Part shown: one piece after another, positions 32,158 through 41,970 of the stretch
Position numbering within the stretch: the first letter of the stretch is position 1
Layout of the letters: each line of letters opens with the position of its first letter
NCBI RefSeq assembly: GCF_921293095.1
Contig: NC_060247.1
Span: 112,487,111 to 112,551,110, forward strand
Source of the DNA: Ischnura elegans
Lineage: Eukaryota; Arthropoda; Insecta; Odonata; Coenagrionidae
Direction: 5' to 3'
Length of the DNA stretch: 64,000 nt
Position numbers and translations under genes: made by a program
The notes under the pieces: generated by a model
Database searches by the model: none
The model's input: the letters and a program-made list of their open reading frames with translations, nothing else
What the model was told of the DNA's origin: nothing

Positions 32158-32429
32158 TCATATATGTTGTGCATGGTGTCAACATAAAAGCGATAGATAA
32201 AGTGAAGTATCCGGGAGTAACGAGAACTTCGAACCTATCGTGAGGAACAAACAAGAAATACTTGTGTTAGATCTCTGAAGAAACTAGTATTTGTCAAGCG
32301 TATTGTGTAGGAGGATTTTAGGATGAAAAAGTAAAAGAGAAATACTGTTTCGCACTCGACCAACCGCACCTTTAATAAGCAGCGATCTTATGGGATCCGG
32401 TGGAGAAAGCCTTAATTCGTGAACTGAAT

Positions 32430-32650
32430 AAAATACAATGGAAATCTGCGCGATTCGTCAAAAGCTACTGTGTGCGAACAGAAAGTGTTGCATCGATGAA
32501 ACGAATTAGGCTGGGAGCCGTTGGAGACACGACGGCTGTATGCTAGGTTTAGATTTCTTGATCAATTAAGAATAGATATCTTTAAGAGCGACATGGAGAA
32601 CGCCATATTTTAACCATACTATATTTCCAGGTCCAAAAGAAAGGATAAAT
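32430..32650 (+). mobile_element. LINE RT C-terminal relic, opposite orientation
   Basis: Plus strand reads ELNKIQWKSARFVK, then LGWEPLETRRLYARFRFLD and IDIFKSDMENAIF with one frameshift. Same family as 6774-7200. Confidence 0.75.
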
Positions 32651-33179
32651 TTAGATAGATATTTTTTATTCGTAGGTAAGGGAACTTCGTATTCGCACAT
32701 CCTTTTTTAATTATGAATAACGTCTCGGAGTATGCGTCTGAGAATGATGTGCAAAATGTTTTGCCAACGTTTCTTTAAATAATCTTTTTTTAAATTTATT
32801 TTCATAACCAAAAATTTCAGTACAATCGAAGTCAAAGGTATGACTAATATTTAAACTATGCTCTGCAAGGGCAAAAAGTGCACTTCTATTGTTTGTGGAC
32901 GATTTGTGATGGGAAATCTTGTTCTCTTACAATCGAGTCAAGATTTTTTTTATAAAAAACATTTAAAGAAATGATCATATCTCTAAAAACAAAAATAACT
33001 GCAATAAAAGATCAAACACTGGCAATATAAGAATTTTTTATTATTTAATATAACTAAATTGATTGTAACTATTGGTAACTATGATACTGTACTAGCTTAG
33101 TTACAATCGGTAAACAAATTTGTGCAAATAAGGTATGTCAACATTTTTATCACTTCTTCTTCATTTGTGTGTATACATT

Positions 33180-34640
33180 TATTATTTATGATATCAAGGT
33201 GTATGTTATGCTATGCGTTTGTAACCTTCATCTTGAAAGATTCCAGCGAGGAATACTTTCATATTTAATCTTTTGATTATTCAAGAGACTGAATCTCTTT
33301 ATAAAACGTAAGTTGTGAGAGTGATCGATGGCGGATATGTGAATGTTAATGATCAAATGGGGGAAGAATAGGGCAGGTTAGAAGACATAGATATATTGAC
33401 TACTCCTGGCCGTAAATTAATATCTCATAAAACATTCCATTCAGACTTATCTTGAAGTTTTAGGACAGAAAATAATATCAGTAAAATTTGAACCATATCT
33501 GAAATTTCGTCCATTGTTGACTGGTATTCTGGCATACGATTTTATGGACGAAATTTCAGATACGATTATATATGGCTCAAATTTGAAAGATTCGATTTCC
33601 CGGACTATAAATTCAAGATACGCCAGTATGGAATGATGTTTTGAGACATTACTTTTCGGCAAGGAACGGTCGAAATGTAGAAGGCATGCTGTGGGAAGAG
33701 GTGATTAAGTCAAGAATAACTGTAAGAAAGGACTATTTCAATGAGAAGAGATAGGTGTGACGCAGCACCATAGTCCAAGAACCTTGGGGGGAGACGGGTG
33801 AAATGTTATTTGTGGAGTGTAAGGTTGTACGGATGAGAAACTTGGACCTTGGGTAGAGAAGACAAGGGTAGAACTAACGCTCTTGAAATGTGGGTGTAGA
33901 GTAGAGGCTAGAGAGAGAGTGAAATGAGTAAATAAAAATGAGAAATGAGGAGATTGCTGAAAAGAGTAGAGGAGGAAAGTACACTATTGATTACAATACA
34001 AAAGAGAAAGGGGAATCGGATCGGCCATGTTATAAGAGAATGGCATTCTGAATAGAGCAGTCGTGGGAACATGGGAAATAGAAAGAGAAGAGGAAGAAGC
34101 CCGAAAATGACAGACGAAGTGATGACAAACAGAAAGTACTGGGAAGCCATGAACTTATTGAATCGGATATGCTTATTATTCATGATAGCAAGGTGTATGT
34201 TATGTCATGTGTGCGTAACTTTTGCCTTGAATGATTCCAGCGAGGAAAACCTTCTTACTTAATCTGCTGAGTATTCCAGAGACTGTATCTGCTTAGGAAA
34301 CGGAAGTTTCTAAAGTTCGGAAAATGGAAACAATACAAAGCAGATACGGGAATTGGATCGAGCATAATTTAAGAGAGGGCGGGATATTAAATACAGCAGT
34401 CGTGGAAACTTGGGAAGGAGAAAGAGAAGAGAAAGAAGAAGGCTGATAAATACGGACGAAGTGAAGATAAACAGAAGTTACTGGAAAACCAAGGAGAAGA
34501 CCAAGCACAGGAGGGATGGGGGACAGGCATGCACAAGTACTCTCCTCACCCACCAATTCTAGCACTTCGTCGTTTCTCCTCCTCTCCGTCCACTTTACCC
34601 TCTCCATTCTTCTCCATACCTACACCTCCGTGTTGCCGTA
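33180..34640 (+). mobile_element. LINE fragments (RT C-terminal part), two overlapping copies
   Basis: Copy pieces near 33950-34180 and 34370-34550 both encode a run like KRKGNRIGHVI, then SRGNMGNRKRRGRSPKMTDEVMT and KYWEAM. A shared block (AAGGTGTATGTTATG, then TTCCAGCGAGGAA) occurs at 33197 and 34190 and, inverted, at 47985-48080 and 48945-49070. All copies are degenerate. Confidence 0.65.
33481..33587. repeat. Imperfect inverted repeat
   Basis: ATCTGAAATTTCGTCCAT (33498-33515) and its inverse ATGGACGAAATTTCAGAT lie about 30 bp apart, extended by AAATTTGA blocks outside. Probably a small MITE or fold-back relic. Confidence 0.5.
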
Positions 34641-34818
34641 CCGTTATAAATAAAATCTTCCGTGGCCAATTTTGATAGAACCTGTGCAAAGTGGGCAGAA
34701 ATAGAAAAAACTGACAAAACCTCAAGAACGTTTTTTTTGTGAGCTAGGATGTTGAAATGTTGGATACACATTCTCAAATAATGTTTGCATAACATGCCGC
34801 ATTTATTTTTCCCTATGC

Positions 34819-35745
34819 CAGTGGCGGATACAAATGGAGGGCGCAGGGGGCTTCCCCCCCTTACGGGGCCGCCCCCATTGCCGAACATTGTAGAGCCACA
34901 ATAGGGTAGTTTCCTTCATCAAAGAAAAAGAAAGGCATTGATTGCGATTCGATACCCACCATTAGTGTATTCATAATATACAAATTATTTGGTTTTTGAA
35001 ATACCGGTTTAGACGAATGGCAAGGGTCAAATTTTATTCTCATTTGAAAAAAGCCAGATTGGCACCCATGCGATTCCACTCCACGTGACGTCACAGGGAC
35101 CTAGTTTCTACACGAGAGGATACGAGTTATACATCGTCTGAGGTTACCAATGCATGCATGAGGCACACAGCTCAGGGAAACATGTCTTAATAATCACCTA
35201 TTAAAACTGGCTAAGGTCGGAAAGTTTTCTTCGTTTGATAAGGTATTAATAAACCTTTTTTAAGCCAAGCGCTACCAGCCAGCAAGGTACTCAGCTACCC
35301 GCTAGCATCCTGCGTCCTATCAGCGCTCAGAGCCTCGATCAAGGTCACCTCAAAAGGCGGGAGGGGGAACCAGAAATGCGTCGCACGGACTTTTTCCCAT
35401 CATTCCTACTTACGCGTCGCGTTTTCGCGCGCTTGAAATTTTTCACTTTTCATTTAATCGCGAAAAATAGATATCGTCATTTAAAAATCTAAATGCGTGA
35501 AATACGTACTCCAGGAGTAATATTCTTTCGATTTAGGCAATAAAAAAATAATAGGAAACCACCCTATTGCAACTTTTTATATCGTAAGATATTGTCTTAT
35601 ATATGTGGATAACGAGTTTAAATAAAACTTTCTTCAACTTCGCAACGTGGCTTGATTAATTTTTTATTACGATAAAAGTAAACGTAGCTCAAGATATCCT
35701 TTGCGCCCCCCCTCCCCCTTGAGTTTTTTTCTGTATCCACTACTG
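34819..35745. mobile_element. hAT-like MITE, family D, copy 1 (with nested insertion)
   Basis: Starts CAGTGGCGGATACAAATGG and ends with the inverse of CAGTAGTGGATACAG. It is flanked by CCCTATGC (34811-34818) and CCCTGTGC (35746-35753), 7 of 8 identical. Homologous to 48082-48333. Split by the CAATAGGG element at 34899-35569. Confidence 0.8.
34899..35569 (+). mobile_element. CAATAGGG-type inverted-repeat element, copy 2
   Basis: Ends CAATAGGGTAGTTTCCTTC and the inverse of CAATAGGGTGGTTTCCTAT. It shares its body with 21823-22485. Removing it restores a continuous family D MITE like the uninterrupted copy at 48082-48333, so it is younger than that MITE. Confidence 0.85.
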
Positions 35746-35789
35746 CCCTGTGCTCGTATGTAAACAATAATGATGGGATACGTTCGAAA

Positions 35790-36110
35790 TATGGTGTTAT
35801 AGAAGAACGATGAGGATCGACCGATTACGGAAAATGGAATTACTGAGAAGAGTAGGAGATAAGAGAAGCCCCGTGAAAACCTCGATAAGAAGACGAAACA
35901 ACCTAATCGGGCATATCTTGAGACATGATGGACAGGTGGAGACAATCTTCGAGAACGGACAGATAGCATGAATGGAAAAGAAAGACCGCGAATAAAAGAT
36001 ATAGAACAGATAAAGTAGGATGTGAAAGATAAGAAAAGATTATCCGACAGGAGAAATGGGTGGAGAGCTGCGTCAAACTTATCTTTGGATTGTTGACCAA
36101 TAATGATTGA
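35790..36110 (+). mobile_element. LINE RT C-terminal relic
   Basis: With frameshifts reads MELLRRVGDKRSP, NNLIGHILRHDGQVETIFENG, KERPRIKDIEQI and RRNGWRAASNLSLDC, the standard end of a jockey/RTE-group ORF. Confidence 0.8.
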
Positions 36111-36419
36111 ATTATTTTAGACCGTGATACATAGCAAATGGAGAAGCCTGTTTTCATCCATTTTTTCACACAAATGTAGAGAAAAAGTAGATATTGACGA
36201 CGAGTGACTTGTACCAAGACATTCTTCTACGCTTATTGATTGTGAATGTAAAATACTGCGAAGACTTGCGACTCCAAATTGGCGCAAATTATATTCACTG
36301 TCTGCCACCTCGATCTGTAAAATGTTTCGCCGAAATGTAGAAAATTCGAGGAGAAACTTCTGACATTAGCCACATGGAATTAGCATATATTGAATAATGT
36401 ATACCGCTTTCGAATTTCA

Positions 36420-37010
36420 TTTGTCCAATTTTTCCGGTAACTATGATTTGTTCCGAGAAAATAGTGCCTAAACAAGGAACCTTGATGCATCCCACACTCC
36501 TTTATTTATGACTTTTTTCAGCTTAAAATCTTTAAATGAATTCCCTTGGCTTTTTTGTTGGTAATATCTCTTCGGTGGAAAAAGAAAGGATAAACTTTGT
36601 TAGATTCATTAATATTTTTAAAAAGCTTGATCCGGGTGTCAAAACATAGTTACATAATCAGGTTTATCGTTATCGCCGTTATGCTATGAAACACGGAACG
36701 TACTTTTAATAATATATAATTGAAACTGACAAAGGTTTTCCTTTCATTTTCCATAATGGAAAGGTATCACAGTTAAATCTGAAATCTTCAGTTATAATAT
36801 CTTCTCCACCGGGTTTTAAACCGAGCCAATGTGTCCAAATTGCTGATAAAAAAACGGGAACTAGGGTTTGTTGCCAGATAATAGTGCCAAAACAGGGGAC
36901 CTTGATGCACTCAGCAGCGTTCTTTATTTATGACGGTTTTTTTTAGCATAAAATAGTTCGGTTAAGCCTACAGGGCTTTTAACCGAGCCTGTGAGTAGGA
37001 ATTGGCAATC
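36420..37010 (+). repeat. Dispersed repeat family Z, two partial copies
   Basis: Two stretches (about 36430-36600 and 36780-37010) share ATAGTGCC-AAACA, then ACCTTGATGCA, TTTATTTATGAC and TTTTAGC-TAAAAT. A third copy, inverted and split by a MITE, lies at 55100-55620. Non-coding, class unknown. Confidence 0.65.
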
Positions 37011-37680
37011 TAAAAAAAAAACTTAAAGAATTAATACTTATATTGAGCCTAGAATATTTTACCTTCAGACTTAGTCCACTCTTCGCTTCCGAAGCATCAC
37101 TTCATCTAATCGGAAAAGAAAAGCATTAATCTGTTTGCCTCAGTCTTCTTATCGACTGAATGAACATTGTGTAGCCTTCAATGTGGAAATTATTTCGTTC
37201 TCAAGGATCTTTGACAAATTTATTTAAAGATATCATTTGAAAAGGTGTCTACTTAATATAAGACAACCTTGTCGTGTGACGTGATGTCCGACGCAACCAG
37301 ACATTTTGGTGTCATGCAGGTTGCCTACACATTATTTTTGTTGCCCTTTTTTTCTCACGCAGCACAAAATCATTGAACTATTTAAATAAATTTTAAATTT
37401 TATATCATTAATGCTAAACTTTTTTATTGCCAGCTTCAGGTCCAGGGATTACGCGTGTTGTGTTCTAATGCCGCTTGAATGCTCGCAAAATTTTGAATTT
37501 GAAGGATTCGGGTAGCATTGGATAATATTACCCGATTTCGAAAGAATTAAGGATCTGATACAACTTTCTGATATGAGTAGGTACATTACTTTCCCGTCAA
37601 GGGCAAATTCTATCGCGAAAAAAGTATTCCGCCCAGGTTACCCGTGCCATCACTCGAGTCCCAGTATTTACTACGGTGTT
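37011..37680. other. Intergenic, nothing recognised
   Basis: AT-rich sequence without defensible frames or repeats. Confidence 0.4.
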
Positions 37681-38030
37681 CATCTACATCTACATACTAC
37701 CTCACAAGCCGACCCCCGAAAGGCGTGTGGTGGGGGATGTTAGGACACTAGCCGTTTACAAATAAAATGGAACCTTTCTAATGAAATTATGCCATGAATT
37801 TATAAATGAAAAGTCTCCAAATCTTCGGTGAAAAACGTATTTTCATTCCTGTCCGTTCCGAAAAATTTATCTCTAAATTTTATCCTTTCTTCCTGGAAAG
37901 AAGGTGGAGTTTTATTATGATGTTTTCTGTGTCACTCTTAAAGATATCTGTTCTCAATTTATCAGGCATTCTTAGCCTAGCGCGCAGTCTCCAGCGGCTC
38001 CCACCCTAATTCGTTTAAAATCTGAATAAC
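37681..38030 (-). mobile_element. LINE 3' fragment, same family as 6396-7200
   Basis: Contains CATCTACATCTACATACTACC, AGGCGTGTGGTGGGGGATG and then, on the minus strand, GAACCGCTGGAGACTGCGC-like sequence encoding the EPLETRRLRARL block. Diverged and truncated. Confidence 0.75.
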
Positions 38031-38287
38031 GCTTTCTGTACGCTCCACAGCCTGCTGAAATCAAAAAAGGCTGGCCAAAAACACTGTAGTATTATAGTAC
38101 TGTATAATAATTTTATGAAACTTTTTGCAATTTGTGTATTGTAAAGATGCAATGAAACTTATTTTGGATGATGTAGCCCACAATATTGTTTAGGAGGCCA
38201 ATAACATTTAAAAATAGGGTAAATGTGTTGCGGGAAGCTAAGTTGTCAGGGGAAAATCGAATTTCTTTTTATTTTACAGTAACAATA

Positions 38288-38422
38288 CGATACCTCCAAT
38301 GCATAAACGCTCAACAATAGCCCACCGAATCAAATCTGCTCATCTAGTATTATAAGGGCTATCTAGATGAGCGGATTTGATTCGGTGGGCGATTGTTGAG
38401 CGTTTATGCAGTGGAGGGATCG
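38288..38422. mobile_element. 135-bp fully palindromic element, copy 2
   Basis: Exactly the length of 10493-10627, with the same arms. It is flanked by AATA on both sides (38284-38287 and 38423-38426). The central loop (TAGTATTATAAGGGCTA) is inverted relative to copy 1. Confidence 0.85.
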
Positions 38423-38431
38423 AATAAAACG

Positions 38432-38473
38432 CATCAAAAACTAATACGGGCGCGCCCGTTGTAGTTTTTGATG
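38432..38473. repeat. 42-bp near-perfect palindrome with GC core
   Basis: CATCAAAAACTA, two mismatched positions, ACGGGCGCGCCCGT, then TAGTTTTTGATG. It starts 9 bp after the 135-bp palindromic element. A further partial copy, TAGTTTTTGACGAA, lies at 38483. Confidence 0.75.
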
Positions 38474-39140
38474 AATTTTGATAGTTTTTGACGAATCGTT
38501 CCACTTTTTCGGGGTTGAGCCCAACGAGTGTGTGTTGTTTGTACGTGTTCGTGTGTGAGTGACTGCTATCTCAACCGAGGCAACCTTAGCGAGGCCCCTT
38601 AAACCATCGCAAAGTTTCCCGCCAAGAGTGGAGTGAGCACCTGCGAAGGGTTGCCGGTCGAGAGGCCGGGGTTGTTCAATGCTGCGAATCCTACCGTTCC
38701 AGCAAACCGACGCGACGTAGTAATTTGTCTCGTATCTGTGACGTGATCCCTAATATTACGGCCATTTGGCGACTATTTCCCGTTTCACGAAAAAAAGTCG
38801 TTTTCCGGCCCACCCTACTGCTCATCCGCTTGAATACGAAAACAGCCCCGATGACTAGGCAAAGAGACGAGTAGACTTTCTGATGCGCCGAAGGCGCGTG
38901 TGCATTTGTTTCGGTTGCTATTAAGCCACCACGAACAAAAATAAATTAAAAATAGCGGTTGTTAACATTGTCGTGCGTAATGCGTGCTTTATTTGAAGGA
39001 GAAACTAAAAAACTTAGTGCCTTAAGATTGAACATTCAACAATTAATCCTAAAACAAAGAGAACATTTGAATTGATCAATAACATTTTTCTATTTTCTGC
39101 CGTAAAAGCCTTTTGCAAGTTTTATTTTTATTATCAAGTC
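38474..39140. other. CpG-richer intergenic sequence, no gene seen
   Basis: Higher CpG and GC than neighbours at 38500-38900, with GAGAGGCCGGGGTTG-like patches and no sustained coding frame. Confidence 0.35.
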
Positions 39141-39300
39141 CTTTTCAAGAAGATGCAAGAACAAAAAATGAAGACCTCGAAAATAATGTTTGAAACATGT
39201 AAAGAAGGATGCGAGAGAGAAATGAAATACTTAGGTTTGAAAAGATTAACTGATAGGAGAATTTTGGGCAGAACTAAATCAAACAAGTCTTAGGTTTGCT
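39141..39300 (+). mobile_element. Short LINE ORF C-terminal fragment
   Basis: Reads EGCEREMKYLGLKRLTDRRIL then GRTKSNKS, resembling the extreme C-terminus of jockey/RTE-group ORFs (KRLADRR-W pattern). Short and uncertain. Confidence 0.4.
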
Positions 39301-40021
39301 GACCCACGATGATATCTTTTTTCTTCATGATTTTAAATTTTATTGGCAGGATTTTCCTATTTTTTCTCTTTTTTATTTATTTTTTAACATATATTTCGAT
39401 TTTATATAGTGTCTTTTATATTTTTTTGCAACAACAGAAGAAGGAAAGTGATAGGATGACACATAGACGAGTGATATGTTTAGGCAATGAATGTGTTGTT
39501 TTGAGATGAGGATCCGAGGACGCCACAAGATCTATAAGCGGATATACATGGCTACTTATTATTAACAATCAGCAAAGACGAGTGTGATACTCTCAAAAGA
39601 GCGCTGGAGCAAACGCGAGGTACGGAACGTGCAGGAAAGAACGGAGTTGATTCCGCGCGACCGCGTCATCAATCGCCTCTTCAATTGATCGCATCTCACC
39701 AGTCTTCTAATCGTCTCTATTGACTCGGTCAACAATGGTCCGTGTCGGAGATCACGCGCCTCCATCGTCATCTGTCTCGGCTCAGCAGGCCAAGAGGTAG
39801 GCGCGCACCGACCGAGAGCGGGATCCCGCCGGATTTCACCGGTTGCTCTTCTCGAAGAAAACGGCGAAGATGTGCGGCTATTAATTCAATTGACACACAC
39901 TGTTGACATATACGTCTCGTGCACTACGCGCGCACGCCGTCAATTGTTGCGGACGCAGTGGGTCGAGGGGAGTGGGAAGCGACAATGGGCGCATACGTCA
40001 GAGGGCGCGCTCCGCGGCCGG

Positions 40022-40093
40022 CCAATCAGCGAGCTCTGCCCCCCTCCCCTCTTGCCGCTATAAAGACTCGCCCCCCCGCGCAGCGCTGATCAG
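40022..40093 (+). promoter_or_regulatory. Core promoter: CCAAT, TATA box and initiator
   Basis: CCAAT at 40022-40026, TATAAA at 40059-40064 and an arthropod-like initiator TCAGAT at 40090-40095. The inferred start (A40092) is 33 bp after the TATA box. It sits in a CpG-rich region and precedes an intact ORF by about 120 bp. Confidence 0.75.
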
Positions 40094-40214
40094 ATCAAGG
40101 GAGTGTTTAGCTGGAGCGTGATACTAGTGTGACCGTTGTCTGGATTACGTCTGTCTCTATCTGTCTCCCGTGGTTGTGCTCTCTCTAATTCGGTGTTCAT
40201 CTGTGTGTAACACG

Positions 40215-40652
40215 ATGGCTTTCATGATGCCTGTTGTGAAGAATGACTGGGACATCTACCGGTCGAACCGTTCCCGGCGCAGCTCCGAGTGTTCTGGTGG
40301 TCGCAGCCGCAAGGTGTCCGAGTGCCGTTCCGAAGGGCCCTCGCTTTCCACGTCGCCGGGGTCCGACTTCCTGCTCGCTGGGTCGCCACCGCACCGTTCG
40401 GCACCCATCGCGCTGCGACATTCCCGCTCCTCCTTGCCCTCGCCATCCAAGTCCTCCCCTTCCTCATCGTCAACCTCTTCGCCGCCCAAGAGCTGCGGCG
40501 TGCCGCCGAGCGGGGCTCGAACCGGGTCCCAGTCCTCCCTAAACAAGTTCCACTCGCGACTCGTGGATAAATTGAAGCGGTCGCTCAAGATCAAGGACGC
40601 GCTGGATGCGGCGTCCTCGTCGGGAGTCGACGCCCGGCCTGGGTCATCCTGA
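40215..40652 (+). CDS. Ser/Pro/Arg-rich small protein of unknown function
   Basis: An intact 145-residue frame from ATG 40215 (context AACACGATGG) to TGA 40650-40652. The same frame is open 15 codons further upstream, but that extension crosses the likely 5' UTR and lacks protein character. The N-terminus MAFMMPVVKNDWDIYRSNRS is distinctive; then come serine-rich basic stretches, a proline/serine tract, and a charged C-terminal helix-like segment SLNKFHSRLVDKLKRSLKIKD. No signal peptide or membrane span. GC content is much higher than the flanks and a clear promoter lies upstream, so a real gene is likely. I have an unverified impression that the N-terminal motif is conserved in insects; I assign no function. 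Many serines invite phosphorylation (inference). Confidence 0.8.
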   Translation: MAFMMPVVKNDWDIYRSNRSRRSSECSGGRSRKVSECRSEGPSLSTSPGSDFLLAGSPPHRSAPIALRHSRSSLPSPSKSSPSSSSTSSPPKSCGVPPSGARTGSQSSLNKFHSRLVDKLKRSLKIKDALDAASSSGVDARPGSS

Positions 40653-41820
40653 GGCCGGCCCCTGTCCGCGGCCAGCAAGCCGCTGCCCATCCCGGGTGCC
40701 GTGGAGGACGAAACGGGGAGCCCTAGCCGTCGCCAATGGTGCCGGCCGGTTCACCCGCACCTCGCGAGTTGCTAGACGTGTGCGTCAAGTTTTGAAGTGG
40801 GCTGTCAGTTGCAGGCGAAGCACTGAACAAGCTATCTTGCTGGTAAGTGGAATGGAAAGAGGACTGCTGAAAAGTGGTGACTGGACGTGGTATTTGACAC
40901 CCGTTTTACAAGTGTGCTTTTGCACAATTTGTTAGACATGAGCCTGTGATAGTTTTACTATATATTGTAAACAAGTGAATCGGTTTGCAACGGCGTTTCC
41001 TTATTGCTTCGTGGATGACTAGCATGCTGGCCAAGAAGATGAATACATAAAGACTATCCATGCTTTGTTCATTATTGAATGGACAAATTATTTTTCCTCA
41101 CGAGAAAAATGCTAGACTGTGATTTTTTATGTTGACTGCATGTTAATATCAAGCCTCTTCTATGAAGTTGCAATGAAATAATAATTTTGCTACATTCCAA
41201 TGTTACTCTGTGTATGTGCTCTATTGTGTCTCGTTCATCGAATTGTTCATTGCTTAATTCTAAATCATTATTTATTGTGTAAATGAATAATTATACTTGA
41301 AAAGTTATTTTTCTTTGATATTTGCGCCATGCGCATGAATCATATATTCCATAATTTGCCTATAAAATACAATAATTTTGATTGTTAGAAAAAGTAATTC
41401 CTTTTGTACAGTTGTTTGTATTATTCTCTTGAGAAGCATATCAATTGATTTGAAAAAATACAGGAAATCATTACAAAAATGCACTCATGACTTTTTATTG
41501 ATCCGACATGTCACTCCCACTCTAATCGCAAATAGCCTTGAAGCAATTTCCTTTCTCCGGAAGAGTGTTCTCGAGAAAAGCCTTGAAGCAAATGAAGAGG
41601 GATATAGGGTAATCAATTAATTTCAAGCTGCAGGTATTCTAGAATGATCTTCGTAAGAATGTCATTTTTCTCTCATAGAAATTGTAGTACTGCCGGTTGC
41701 TGACTAACCTTTGTCTATCTTTTTTTATATGAAATTCATTGTCATCGCCAAGGGAACGTAAATGTTTATTCTTGGTCACAATTGACTCAGTCACTTATAG
41801 CAGCACGGCTAATTGAAGTC
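40653..41820 (+). other. 3' UTR and downstream region with a strong splice donor
   Basis: A consensus donor GCTG/GTAAGTGG occurs at 40842/40843, 190 bp after the stop. The gene may therefore have a 3'-UTR intron or a second isoform. AT-rich sequence follows with AATACA-type weak polyadenylation signals near 41041 and 41367, and no coding frame. Confidence 0.4.
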
Positions 41821-41863
41821 TGGAATGTCAGTTAGCCGATGTGACCCGCTTTCCGTTGCTCGC

Positions 41864-41970
41864 GGAAATTTCCACTGGAGTCTGCCGACCAATGAGAGAG
41901 CAGCGCCTTCCCCTTTCCTCTCTCCCCCTCGCGTATATCGATTGCACCGCCCGGCGCCGTGTGTCTCACT
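41864..41970 (+). promoter_or_regulatory. Second promoter-like region with kappa-B-like site
   Basis: A palindromic GGAAATTTCC (41864-41873) is followed by CCAAT (41889-41893), a C/T-rich tract, TATAT (41934-41938) and an initiator-like CTCACT about 30 bp later. The layout mirrors 40022-40093. It could serve a downstream gene or an alternative transcript; no convincing ORF follows. Confidence 0.45.

Noticed and set aside
40170-40214. Upstream ATG extending the 145-aa protein by 15 residues
   Set aside because: The extension is hydrophobic and unlike the rest; the ATG at 40215 has better context and starts the distinctive MAFMMPV motif.
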